Of a stretch of DNA of 64,000 nt, positions 50,219 to 61,605 are shown piece by piece. Source of the DNA: Arabidopsis thaliana. Taxonomy: Eukaryota; Streptophyta; Magnoliopsida; Brassicales; Brassicaceae. Position 1 is the stretch's first letter, and each line of letters starts with the position of its first letter. The stretch covers positions 14,511,835 to 14,575,834 of the forward strand of contig NC_003076.8 of assembly GCF_000001735.4 (NCBI RefSeq), written 5' to 3'. The notes beneath the pieces were generated by a model. It did no database searches and was not told where the DNA came from. It saw only the letters and a program-made list of their open reading frames with translations. A program made the translations under genes and the position numbers.

Positions 50219-50839
50219 TTAGGCACTTTTAACTGCGGCGGTAGATCCTCCGGTGCAGACAGAAGAACATGCCTTGGTGCATTGTTCAACCGCTTCACTC
50301 AATACTTTACTTGTGTCTAGTCATGGAAACAAAACAATATTACTTTGAATTATTCCTTTATCTTAAAAAAATGTTAATAATAATAACAAAAAAAAGAAAA
50401 AAATAATAATGTATAGTGAACTTGTTTTACCAAAGTTTTGGAGAGTGGTCAAGGCACCACACACAGAGGATGCACACCCTAGCTTGCAATATTCATTGAC
50501 AGCATCACCTAAGGCAAAAATCAAGATACATGCAAATTACTTGCATCACACAATGAAATTTCCATCCATCTTATAACAAATATAACTTAATAGAAAAATT
50601 AGATATATACCAGAATTTTCGAGAATGTCATTAGTATATCCCGGAGGACATATCGTCTGAGATGTATTTTTGCATTTACTCTTTAATAGACAATAAAATT
50701 GGGATGACACGGAAAGCATGCATACAAAATACACAGATCTATCATCCTTGGTAGGACAGCAGATTTTTGCTTCTACTTGAATCTGTGCTAAGACAAGACT
50801 CATTATGAGCAGACTTGAGATCACAGTTTTGCCTTCCAT
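50219..50839 (-). CDS. Thionin precursor (THI2-like antimicrobial peptide), 3 exons, 134 aa
   Basis: Exons 50839-50611, 50508-50431 and 50316-50219 join in phase to 134 residues. Exon 1 encodes a signal peptide ([19 protein letters not shown]) and, from the KICCP start, the thionin domain with six cysteines. Exons 2 and 3 encode the acidic C-terminal propeptide with the expected cysteine pattern ([22 protein letters not shown]). Thionins are small basic peptides that permeabilise microbial membranes; the acidic tail is cut off in the vacuole. The three-exon layout and the position beside ACS/BGLU42 and the NLR fit A. thaliana thionin 2.2 (At5g36910, from memory). The mature part looks only moderately basic. 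No defect seen. Confidence 0.88.
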
Positions 50840-50932
50840 CTTTTGATTGATTACTTGTTTGATCACAAAATGTACGTAGACAAAACTCTTAGTGATAACT
50901 ATAAGCTTATCTTGATGAATTTGTGATGAAGC

Positions 50933-51445
50933 AACACTCCGTTAAATACTAGTTCTTCTACAATTTGCATCCACGAATTTCATTTATTTAATGCTCTATT
51001 AAGTCTACTCAGTGGCTACCACATATAGATGAATCTTTAATGGTGTTCGTCAGGGGAGATGGCCATGCAACAAGATTGGCTTAAATACTAGTTGTTCGAC
51101 AAATTTGCATCCACAAAATTCATTTATTTAAAGCTCTATTATCTCTACTCAGTGGCTATCACATATACTGCGCCCACTCCCATGTCAGTTTCTAGGGGGT
51201 GTGGGGGAGGTGGGGGCAAAAGCCATTGCCAGGGTGCATGGCAAATTTTTTTAAAAAAACCTTTAAGTAAAAGAGTCAAAAAAAAAAAAAAAAAATCGTG
51301 TGAAAAGGATATGTAAATTTAGTTTTACCTAGGGTCTAAAAACATATTGAGACGGGACTCCCACCATAATAAATCTTTAAAACTAATGGCGTTTGTCTAG
51401 GGAGATGGCCATGAAACAAGATTAGCTTAAATATACTAGTTGTAT
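50933..51445. repeat. Tandem duplication upstream of the thionin gene, one copy with a ~190-bp insert
   Basis: About 148 bp starting 'ttaaatactagttcttcta' (50943) recurs at about 51085 ('ttaaatactagttgttcga'). Both contain 'tttgcatccac.aa.ttcatttattta' and 'ctcagtggcta.cacatata'. In the second copy about 190 bp (about 51168-51367, G-rich 'gggggtgtgggggaggtggggg' split by other bases, plus an A-run) interrupts the unit before 'aatcttta', after which the match resumes to 'ggagatggccatg.aacaagatt'. The insert looks like a mobile sequence, but its family is unknown. Confidence 0.65.
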
Positions 51446-52557
51446 TAGAACTTGCCACCAAATACTTCATATTATAACTTCATCACATGCACGCTCTACA
51501 GAGTCTATCTCAAAGTTGTAACTTGTAAAACTTCTCGAGAAGCGAGGTTTGAGAACACTTGCATGACGTGATAATGTTTGCTGCGAAGGTATTTTCTTAG
51601 ATAAATTTGAAGAGGATGATGAGACAAATGAAGAGGATATGATGGAAGCGCCTCAACTCAAACGATATATTTCAAAAATACCTTTCATCATATCAATATT
51701 TTGGCGCATTATTTATTCTTTCTATTCAGATATTTTGGTGCGTTATTAATATTTGAATTTTGAAAAGAAACACACAATCTTTCCAAAATTTCTAGAGAAT
51801 GTATCAACAATATCAAATTTCACAAATTTCTTTTGTTCACACCGAAAGCTAACAGTCTCAAAATTAAGCTAAATCTAATATGAGTAAATTAAAAAAAAAA
51901 AAAAAAAGCAGATTAAATTGGTTGTAAATACAGATGATTAAAGTATCAAGTTTAGTTTAGGGAACTTGGCCCTTTAACTATATTCTTATTTTTCTAGACA
52001 GGTGAAATATCTTCTCATGAATTCTTAGGCGAAGAAAACTCGCAATTGCAAAGCTAAGTAATTGACAAGCAAGTACGTAATCGTTTTTCTACAATCCGAC
52101 TTCTAGGCGATAACCGCTTCGATAAAGGATTACAATTTTGGTTTGAAACAAGGCTCTAAATGTAAAGGTTTTCTAATATTCTGCTACATTCTCTATTTTC
52201 CGATGCACTAGTTGTACAAAAGCTATACTTTTCTTTGAATATAATTTAACATTATTTTCAAAAAAAAAAAAAAAAAATTTTTGCTTGGTATCCAAAGAAG
52301 TTGCAGGTATGATTCGACCCTAGGACTTTGCCATATTCTCCTTTAAAATCTCACCCAGGTAAATTAATCGGTGCAAGTAACACATTGAGTTTAGAATTAT
52401 TTTTGTTCAGTCAAAATATATCTAAAAACGTTAAACAATATCTAATAAATCAGTATAGTGAAAATATAGGTAATGACCTAGATTAGAGTCACTCCACATA
52501 TCACTTCAAAAATCTTTAAGAAAATATTACATATAGTTCGAGTATTGTTCTTAGACT
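51446..52557. other. Intergenic; left flank of the peptide-gene module
   Basis: AT-rich with A-runs at 51890 and 52260. From about 51930 it matches the 39430-39800 region, so the duplicated peptide-gene module starts here. No gene was recognised. Confidence 0.4.
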
Positions 52558-53137
52558 TCAAGGTCGTGTAGTATGGGTCACATCTTCTGTGTTTTCGAGT
52601 CGAGGACGTCTACATGGTGGTGGTCTCTTGGCTAGTACTTGGAAATCATATTTGGAAATAGGAGCTCCACATGATCCTGATGGTGGAGTATATATTGCTG
52701 GACCCATATCGTCATCTAATTCATAGCCAAGGTAATGATATATTAGTGATAAAATTTGGCTGCTCCATTTGATTCAAAATCTGAAATCTGAGTCAATTGT
52801 TCATCCTAATTGAGAAGAACAATTTTCTGTCCCTATTTTATTTTATTTTATACTGTTTTTCTCTGTCCCTATTTTACTAAAAATGTTATCTTGATTCAAT
52901 AAAAATATTTTACATTTAAGTTAATAATTCTCTTTTCACAACATCGTTTTCGATTTTCATTCTACTTCATCGTTTACCAATATTTCAAAAACATGATAGA
53001 TTGTAAAGGTTATGAATTGTGCGATTCTCTTAACATGTGAACTAACCTGGTATACTAGCTTCTACAAGACCAATCACAAACATCAGGCAAAGCAGAAGAC
53101 TTAGCAAAAGAACATGTGATGTATTCTTCATCGCCAT
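52558..53137 (-). CDS. Small secreted Cys-containing peptide precursor A, 82 aa
   Basis: Two exons in phase: 53137-53047 (91 nt) and 52715-52558 (158 nt, stop TGA), 82 residues. Exon 1 encodes MAMKNTSHV and a Leu-rich core ending GLVEA: a signal peptide with an A-x-A-like end. Exon 2 encodes [11 protein letters not shown], then [13 protein letters not shown], then [12 protein letters not shown] at the C-terminus. The two cysteines (SCG, PCR) could pair, and the AKR dibasic site may be processed. No family was recognised with confidence. The PPSGS motif recalls the S-x-S signature of SCOOP phytocytokines. The copy at 54.1 kb has the same structure, which supports a real gene. Confidence 0.7.
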
Positions 53138-53589
53138 TGGCTCTTCTATCTTAAATAACTTAAAAAGAAATTATGATATAAACTTTAACATTTTTTTGAT
53201 ACATTATATAGATTATATATCATTAAATGTAGCATTTAAAGTAAACACGGTTGGTAGGTTAGCTAGTTGCTCTTCTTCCAACTAATTTTCCTCTCATCCC
53301 GTTACGACTTTTGCGACTTGTTTGCATGATTGCATCTATTATAACTTAATTTTTAATTGTTTTTATTATGACCCAATAGTCAACAATGTTTTTAATAGAC
53401 GATTTCACATTGCCATCAACAACGGAAACGCCCATGTTGTAATACCAAAGTGTTATTAAAAAGGACTGATGACAACATTGGATTTTCCAATATACCCACG
53501 TGTTATTTAAAACTAACATTGTTGATTGTCTGTTAAATCCTGGAAAGAATATATCTCTTACAAGATCATGAAAGTGAAAACCAAAAACA

Positions 53590-53960
53590 TGATCTCTTTA
53601 AGCACTTTTGCAGAATTCCATAATGATATAAACCTTTTTACTCTGGTTAGTTTATCAATCTATGGGGTCTCAACTAGGTTAAGCATTAGCAAAACAACAT
53701 TTTCGTTCAAGAATAAAATAAAAGCCTCACACAAAATGTTAGATTGCAGCAACCTAGACAAAACATTCTAATTAATGTAGCTTAAGTCATTCAATGAGAT
53801 CAGAGGTGCTATAACAGCAGGAGAGGCTCTCTATTTTGAGAATGCATGTAGTCAACCTCAACCTCATTCAGCGATCCTCTTTCAGTTTATTGTGTTGGAT
53901 GATTTATTATGATATTTAACTAGAAGATGATGCCCGTGACTCTATTTCTTCTAACACTTC
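53590..53960 (-). pseudogene. LRR relic of a TIR-NBS-LRR gene
   Basis: On the minus strand near 53990-53930 a frame reads FPKLEMFQEVLEEIES, close to the LRR segment CSKLERLDDALGELES of the NLR at 55.9-60.1 kb. Neighbouring sequence (53590-53830) recurs at 37060-37260 and partly at 55530-55610. It is a degraded fragment between the two peptide genes. Confidence 0.5.
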
Positions 53961-54128
53961 TTGAAACATTTCTAGTTTGGGGAAACAAAAGAGAACGAGA
54001 TTTACCTATTATACATAATAAATCAAGATAGTGAAAATATAGGTATACTCGATATTAGAGTCATTCCATGTATCACTTCGACAATCTCTAAACAACATTA
54101 CATATAGATCGAGTAGTGTTCCTAGATT

Positions 54129-54444
54129 TCAAGGAAGTGTAGTGTGGGTCACATCTTCTGAGTTTTGGAGTCGAGGACGTCTACATGGTGGTGCTCTCTT
54201 GGCTAGTATTTGTGATGAATTGAATTCTGCAATTGAAGCTCCACATGATCCTGATGGTGGAGTACTTATATCCGGACCCGTATCTATTTCACAACAAAGA
54301 TATTAATATATTTGTGAAAAAATAGCTGCAAGGATAGTAACTGTGATTTTCTTTATATGTAAACTGACCTGATCTTCTAGCTTCTACAAAACCAATCACA
54401 AACATCAAACAAAGCAGAAGAACATGTGATGTCTTCATCGCCAT
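54129..54444 (-). CDS. Small secreted Cys-containing peptide precursor B, 76 aa
   Basis: Two exons in phase: 54444-54369 (76 nt) and 54283-54129 (155 nt, stop TGA), 76 residues. Exon 1 encodes [12 protein letters not shown].. ending GFVEARRS. Exon 2 encodes [24 protein letters not shown] and [12 protein letters not shown]. It is a clear paralogue of precursor A: the intron sits at the same place and phase. The segments [28 protein letters not shown] and DVTHTT are conserved while the linker (IAEFNSSQI versus ISKYDFQV) has changed. That pattern of conserved islands suggests the islands are the functional peptide. Family unknown; SCOOP-like at best by the S-x-S motif. Confidence 0.7.
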
Positions 54445-55660
54445 TGGCTCTTCTTATCTCAAGTAGCTAAATACAAATCAAGAGAAACTAAATATATACA
54501 AACTTTTTATATATTGCATTTAAAATGAACGCGGTTGGTAGCTTAGCTAAATGCTATACTGCCAACTAGTTTCCTTCTCCCCGCGTTTTGACTTGCGACT
54601 TATTTGCATGATTGCATCTATGAAGACTAGTTTTTATGGCCCCAATAGTCAACAAAGAAAACAAAAGTCAACTTTTTTTTATGGGGTTGACAAAGTCAAC
54701 TTGGCATGCCCCTCTTTTGTTTTCTATTATTTTTTGGTACGATACACAACACCAATTTTTTTATATTTTTTTTTGCTAACACATAAATATTTCATTAAAA
54801 ATAGAAAATGTTTGGAGGTACTAGAACCAATAATTTGGTCTCATAAAAAAAGTAATAAAAACATGGAAACAAAAAAATCCGTCTATTGTATCAACAAAAA
54901 TAAGTAAGCTTTCAGAATCAATGAAACGATAAAACGATTTTGATGTATCTCCTAGAAGACATCTCAAAAAGGAAGATACACATTGTCAAACAACCAAGGT
55001 CGATTCAACAAAAACAAAGCTGATGGAAGAGCCTTTTACTTTTTTTTTTTCTGTTATTTCAACCTCTCTTTTGTTTTGAACATTTTGATGCGTTAATTTA
55101 AAAGTGGCGAAGATTATATGGTTATGATTCATTGGACTATTGGAGCATACAGGTTGTGAGTAGCTGATTAAAAGAAAGAGACTAAGTAGTTACTTATTAA
55201 TCTAGAGTGAGCTTAAACACTTTGACAACAAAAAGAAAGAGTGAGCTTAAGCATTAGCTAATGGATAAAGAGTAGAGAAGGTGATGACATGTGGATGAGT
55301 CTGAATTCACTAGCCATGGCCACAACACGTTTGCCTCGTCCAACAACCGTCGTCCAGTGCAACTCTTAACTCTTGAGAGTTGGTTTTATCGGCTTCTCTC
55401 TCAAAATATAAAATTGTGATTCATAAAAAATCTATGTTGTTTACCAGATTTTCTTTACTTAGCTAGCCGAGACAAAGATTCTTTTTTTTTTTTTTTTTGT
55501 CTCGGCATTGGTTCTAATGCAGGTTGAACAATCCAATGAGACCAGAGATCCTACACAACAGGAGTAGCTTTATTTTGAGAATGCATGTAACCACAACCAC
55601 ATCCAATGATCCTCTGTGGTTGGATTACTTATGAAATTTAACTAAGAGATGTACTACACT
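54445..55660. other. Intergenic; no gene seen
   Basis: 54510-54760 matches the upstream flanks of the other peptide modules (53225-53400, 40200-40400). The rest is AT-rich with T-runs at 54670, 54770 and 55485. A 118-codon plus-strand frame at 54551-54907 is compositionally AT-driven and not called. Confidence 0.4.
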
Positions 55661-55790
55661 GAAACAAGTGAAGTCAGTGATTCCATTTCTTTGAAAGCTT
55701 CTTGTTACATCTCAAGTTTTGAGCAGCCTGAGAGAAGTAGAATTTCCAATAGCTTCACCCTATTAAGAGTTCCCTGCAAATAAGTTATCA
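55661..55790 (-). pseudogene. Second LRR relic, just downstream of the NLR gene
   Basis: The minus strand reads LEILLLSGCSKLEM, a stop, then EAFKEMESLTSLVS. This is a typical TNL leucine-rich repeat, related to SLFLSNCSKLE..GELESLTTL of the intact gene (57.6 kb). An in-frame stop and a short conserved length show it is a relic. Confidence 0.6.
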
Positions 55791-55936
55791 CTACACCAAT
55801 ATATACTGTATTAAACGATGCAATATCCTTTGTGTTCTACGGGTACAACACTATAGCACGAACCATTTTTTCGAAAATGGATGACAATAACAAAACCATA
55901 TAAGCCGAGAAAGAAACCAACTTGAGTTCCACAAAA

Positions 55937-58900
55937 TCAAGTGGGTAACATAATGTAATCAGTTGTCGAATTGGCAAAAATGGAGCTCAAGAGTTCAAAG
56001 TATACTTCAAGAACCACAACAAGTGTCAAGAAGCCGATTGCTCCCAAAATTTTCCATAGACTCATTCTCATTTTCCTGAAACGCAAATCAGTAAAAGATC
56101 AAAAGATGAACCAGAAATCTAAACCACTTACACGAAACACATTATATTTTACGCCATATACTTGCCTGCGAGGTCTGTGATTGCTTTCCTCCACGTCTAC
56201 AACTGGTTGATTATTTTCTTGGTACCTTGAATATATAAGAGTTAACAACAATGGGTGATTCTTAAATAAAATGGGACTACATCAAGAAGAGACGTCTCAA
56301 GAAGGTTCATATATACCTGGAGATTCCCGGGAAAAAGCTACAAGCGAATAGGTTTGACGTTTCCCCATCCATCGGATAACTAATTTTCCAATGTACAACT
56401 GCCTGTAATGAATCATGTCCATACTTTGATCGATGACAATCTAAATATATACCATTACTAGCATAGCCAAGATCATCTTCTTCGTATGTAAACTTAATAT
56501 CACCAAAGCTAAAATCTGAGGAGTCTCTTGCTTTGTAACAAAGAGCAATTCCTGTTGCTAGAATCGTGAATCTATCATCGCAATCAACATCAACTTCTAT
56601 TTCGTCACCTGTTACTATGTGAAAATCGTTGGTCAAAAGGTTGGCATTCATCTGAATCCGAATTTTCGAATTCTTAAGGCTATGTATCCATGCACTGCCT
56701 CTGGTAAGATTCCTCACTATGATAGCCCGGGGGTATATGGAGCTGTATCCCATTGGACACACGAAGTTCATCCATAAGGTGAACCCTACCACGGTATCAG
56801 AGTTATCAGTTTCAGGAACTGTAATAGAGAATGAACGCTTCTCCTCCTCAAAGTAAACCCAGTTTGGAATGACGTTTGGACGATCGACTGGGATATATAT
56901 GCATTCATGGTTCCTCTTAAGCCAATTCTACAAACACCAACCAAATAATTAATGTTGTTCACAAACAATATCTTTAAACTAACAATCAGATACGAGAAAA
57001 ACAAAAGCAATAAAAACGAACCTCAAGCATGGTGTTAATAGTAGTATCAGTAGATGCGAGTTTGCACCCATCCAAGACGATGAAACTCAGGTATTCATGA
57101 TTATGGATCCCTGGGATCTCAAAAAGGCTGATGCAGTCGTTGAGTTGCAATTTAAACAATGCCGAGCATTTAGAAATATCTGGAGTTCTTTTCAACATGA
57201 TGCATTTTCCTACGTCCAAAAATAATAAGCTTCTAGGTAAACTAAGGATGGATTGAAGTTTTGAGCAGTCACTCAATAGGAGTTCACCGAGATTCGGTAG
57301 AGTAGCGAAATCTGTTGGCAAATTGCAAAAACTGTTGCCTCGTAAATCAAGATCCCGGAGGAAAGATAAACTCCCAATATCTTCCGGGATCAGTTCATCA
57401 GATAGATTGCAGTAACCTAGAGATAAAATTCTCATGTAGGTTAAACCACTTAATGAGACTGGACGCAATAGAGAAACAGAATGGCTCTTTTCAGAATATA
57501 GATTGTCGATATCATCACTCAATAAACCTTTGCAGCCGTTAAGAGATAACCTTTTCAGTTTCTTCAGCTGATTGATCGTAGAGGGGATTTCCCTTAGAGC
57601 TGTAAAATCTGCAAGAAGAGTTGTCAAGGATTCCAATTCCCCTAAAGCATCATCCAGTCTCTCAAGTTTTGAGCAGTTTGAGAGAAAGAGAGATTCAAGT
57701 GACTTCAACTTATAGATTTCCTCAGGGAGAACGTCAAGCTCGATGCAACTGCTTAGATTTAATAGTACCAGCTTTTTGTCAAGAATCCCAATTGACTTGT
57801 GAACCAAAACCAAGCTTTTGCAATTGATCAGTATAAGCTTCTCGACGTTTGGGAAGTAAGAGAAATCTGGAGTCTCTCTGAGGTAGACAGAATGACTGAG
57901 ATCGAGGTATTTCACCATATTTGCTGGTTGAGGAGGCTACAAGAAAATAGAGCATATGATTAAATCACTATATCAAAAGGAGCTTAGCTTTATTCGATAT
58001 TTTAACGTACCGATTGAGCTTTCCAAAATCGTTTAAGGTTGCTGTACTGCAAGTCCAAAGCGGCTAAACTTTCCAAGCTTAAGTTTATAGGAAAACATTC
58101 TAAAGAAAACCCATGCCAACACAACCATCGTAGATCTTTTGGGAAATGCTCATAGCTTCCATTGAGATCTACATATCTAAGTTCTAACAATCTCAGCTCC
58201 TGCATCTTTGCAAATGCTTCAACCTCGAAGTACTGGAAATCCATAACGTCGGCTTTCAGGCTAAGTCCTTCTATTGCATTTGTACCCTGTTTATTACAAC
58301 AAACAATTAATTAGAAGCAATGTTCTTCACCTTCTCCATATAATTGTTTTTCTGAGAATAATAACATATGAATCTTTTTCCTTACTGATTTCTTTTTCAG
58401 TACACCGACGACATCATTATGACTCCACAGTCTGCTACGTTCTCCACATTTCTTGGGAGATATTTCTCGGACAATTTGTCTTCCCATGTCTCGTAATAAA
58501 TCATGCATCATTATATTGTTACCAGAAATAGTAATGAGACACCTTTCCATCAGCAGACTGAGTACTATGTCAGGGTATAAGTTGCATCCGTCCAATATGC
58601 AGGCAACATAGTAACTATCCACCCCAATGAAAAAACAAGCAATGTCCAAGAATACATCTTTCTGTTCGATAGTTAGCGCATTAAAACTTATCTGAAGTTT
58701 CGCTTGAATGTTATCATTAGGGATTCGTTTCAACAATTTTAACGTGCTTTCCCACTCACGAATGCTTCTCTCGATGAGAAAAGCACCCAAGACTTCCACA
58801 GCCAAGGGTAGTCCTGCACAGTATGTAACTACTTCTTCCGAGTGCTGAAGAAACTCTTTCGGTGGTTCACTTGTTCTAAATGCATGCCAACTGAAAAGTT

Positions 58901-60082
58901 CAAGAGATTCATCACCATCAAGTTCCTTTGGTGAATAGCTTCCTTCCGCTCTTAGTTGCTTTAACAAATGCATATTTCTTGTGGTAATTATTATCCTACT
59001 TCCATGGCCAAAGCAATCTCGATCTATAGCTGCTGAATTAAGCTGGTGTACGTCATCAACATCATCAACTACAAGAAGTACACGTTTACTGCGAAATCTT
59101 TCTTTTACCGCATGATCAAGGCCTTTGAACTCTATGTCATTCCTCCTTAAAATGTCAGAGAGAAGTTGATGCTGCAGATGAGTTCTTCCCTCTGGCTTCT
59201 TGGAATATTCCCTAAAATTTTCTAGGAAACTTGATCCTTCAAAAAGATGTGAGAATTCGTTAAACGCCACTTTCGCTAATGTTGTTTTACCGATCCCACC
59301 CATTCCATAGATCACTATAACCCGGACTCCATCCGAACCTATGCTCAGTAGTGAAGAAATGTGTTGTAGGCGTGATCTCAGACCTACAGCATATGACGGT
59401 ACATGCAGGTACTGGCAGGGCAGTCTTTTGAGAATCTCTCTAGTGATATCTGCAATACATTCTGCTTCATTCCTGGAATCATAAATACTAGTTAAAAGAG
59501 CTGAAAATATAGTTTCAACTTTCTGAGATGCATCATATTTTTTCATGACAACAAGAGAATCAAGGAACATAATAGATCGGTGGAGCTAACTGACCGATTT
59601 TTGATGTCCCACCCAGATATATTTGCTACTTTTGTTAAAGCTTCCCTCCAATCCTTTAGCTTGTTTAATGGGTGACTGTTTTTGTGTTTAGAAAATGATT
59701 TAGCATATGACCCTTGCTGCCAGCGTATGTCTGATGGGTCCACGTACAAGAAAATTGGAAAAACCATGTGAGAGGGATTATTTTTGTGGCTTTTCATAAT
59801 GTGAACAAGTTCATCAAGACACCAAGCCGATGATGCGTAGTCCTTTGTTAAAACAACAATGAGAATTTTCGAGGTTTCAATGGCATTCAGTAGCTCCGGG
59901 GAAATATATTCTCCTCTTTGCAATTCCACATCATCCATGAATGTGCTTATACCACATCTTCTGAGAGAATCGTAAAGATGGCTCAGAAAGTTCTTCCGCA
60001 CATCTGCTCCACGGAAACTTACAAACACATCATAGGTCCATCGCTCAGGAATTCGCTCCCTGCCTTGAGCCATACCTAACAT
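55937..60082 (-). CDS. TIR-NBS-LRR disease-resistance protein with C-JID-type domain and C-terminal membrane segment
   Basis: Seven exons join in phase to about 1,191 residues: 60082-59595 (TIR), 59472-58386 (NB-ARC), 58286-58011 and 57936-57022 (LRR), 56927-56317 (post-LRR), 56225-56166, and 56075-55937 (stop TGA). The TIR has YDVFVSFRGADVRKNFLSHL. NB-ARC has the P-loop GMGGIGKTTLAK, VLLVVDDVDD, GSRIIITTRN, GLPLAVEVLG and MHD. The post-LRR exon (PNWVYFEEEKRSFSITVPE.., VVGFTLWMNF) is the jelly-roll C-JID type. Exon 6 ends at a GC donor (CGCAG|GCAAGT), a known minor class. Exon 7 encodes one hydrophobic stretch (ILGAIGFLTLVVVLEVYF), a likely membrane segment. TNLs detect pathogen effectors and signal via TIR NADase activity. 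It corresponds in position to At5g36930 (memory). No break was found. A second start Met lies three codons in. Confidence 0.9.
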
Positions 60083-60720
60083 GTGATTACAAAGAGAAAC
60101 TAAGGAGTGTCATTTGAACAAGAATCTCAGAGAAAGAACTGAACAGCTTAAAAATGTATGCTTGGGGGAAACCATGTTTTGACAATGAAAGTATGAAGGG
60201 GACGTGTGGAATATGAACACGACGATAAAACACGGCACGAGCAAGAAACATCATAGGTCACTTTCCTAAATACATGTTATCTTAGCAAGGTTACGTAGTG
60301 AAACCTTTCTCCAAACAAGCATGCTAAGTTAATATATTGTAACGAATCACAGTAAACAAAACTCTGTACTAAAAGGGAATTTTCAACCAGATAATGAAGC
60401 TTTAATTGGGAAGCATGATCAGCCTAAAGTTATCTTGTAATACTACTTTGGTCTTTGAAAACAATTACAAATGATTATTTGTACTAAAAAATGGATTCAG
60501 CAAAACAATCTATCAGCCCACAAAGTTCACAAAACAAGCAACAAAAGAATGGAGTAAGAGCTTTACTTACCATATAAGAGACACAGGAGAATTTGAGCTA
60601 GTCCTTTTTGGCACACTGAAGTAAAAAAAAAAAACAGAGAAGATGATTTTAAAGAGAAGATGAAAGAAGAAATAAGAGGAACATATATAAAACAAATGAA
60701 AGCTCACCAGAGGACTATAG
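60083..60720. promoter_or_regulatory. NLR 5' flank
   Basis: Upstream sequence of the minus-strand NLR. It may hold non-coding leader exons. Splice-like signals (acttac near 60566) are present, but no coding sequence was recognised. Confidence 0.35.
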
Positions 60721-61065
60721 CTATACAGTTACAGAGCTGAAATCATGAAACTGTAGAATGTTCAAATCAACTTCTTTGTTTAAAGAAAGCTTCTTTAGAT
60801 CTTTCACATAATGAAATTGAACCAAAAGAGGATAACATATCTTATCTCTTGCATTTGTGACTCTGATTAAAAAAGTTGACTTTCCAATCTCAAAATCAAC
60901 TCTGGAGGACCCATAAGTTAGAGGACCTTGACTTAAAGCTAATAACAGTGAAGAAAAGGAATTGACAAACAAAACAATCCACTGATCTTCTTTGAGATAA
61001 ACAACAACTTGTTTACCGAATTTCTCAATCATCTTTACTCTACTAAACTCACTGAGACAATTCAT
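60721..61065 (-). CDS. Hypothetical protein, 114 aa
   Basis: A single open frame, MNCLSEFSRVKMIEKFGKQV.. to FHDFSSVTV, with normal amino-acid composition and alternating hydrophobic and charged residues (VVVYLKEDQWIVLFVNSF). No signal peptide and no family recognised. It may be a single-exon gene, an upstream exon, or a fragment. Its frame ends in TAA just before a stretch with an acceptor-like site. Several TTGAC/GTCAA motifs (W-box core) occur upstream at 61120-61170. Treat as unproven. Confidence 0.35.
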   Translation of the reverse strand: MNCLSEFSRVKMIEKFGKQVVVYLKEDQWIVLFVNSFSSLLLALSQGPLTYGSSRVDFEIGKSTFLIRVTNARDKICYPLLVQFHYVKDLKKLSLNKEVDLNILQFHDFSSVTV

Positions 61066-61605
61066 CGAACACCTTCAAGGCAATGCAGCAACTACCTTAA
61101 CTCTAATCAATTAACTATAAAACAAGTCAACCAAAATTGTTGACCTAAAGCAAGCCGTAACTAATAGTCAAATATATACCACAATTTAACCCTTGAGATG
61201 AACCGTTTATTTGGGGACCGAAACGCTGGCTACCTTATATCTTTGATTATTGAGATTCGAGAGAGATACGTTATGCCTTTTGGACCTAACCAATAAAGTT
61301 TCCGTAGTAAATTAAAATAGTCAATAAATGGTTGACACATATCAACATCTAACTCATGCGAATTTTTAAACCCAACGGATGCGGTTGCGACTAGTACGAT
61401 AGTTTGCAAAAACGGATGGTCGCAATTTTAACCATTAATAAATATTTTAAAATATAAATTTAACGGTTTAAAACATATTGTGTTTGCGAGAGTTTTATAA
61501 CTAGTAAATTTGGGGTTGCAATAGGGATTAGTCGGCGATGACCAAAATAAAATATAATCTATAATTACAAATATATTCTTGTTTACTTATATATGTAATT
61601 ATAAA
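61066..61605. other. Intergenic; no gene seen
   Basis: AT-rich, with several GTCAA/TTGAC cores at 61120-61170 and 61315-61340. Ends at the target-site duplication of the MULE-like element. Confidence 0.35.

Noticed and set aside
54551..54907. 118-codon plus-strand frame
   Set aside because: AT-driven composition, overlaps the duplicated upstream flank of peptide gene B, no domain.
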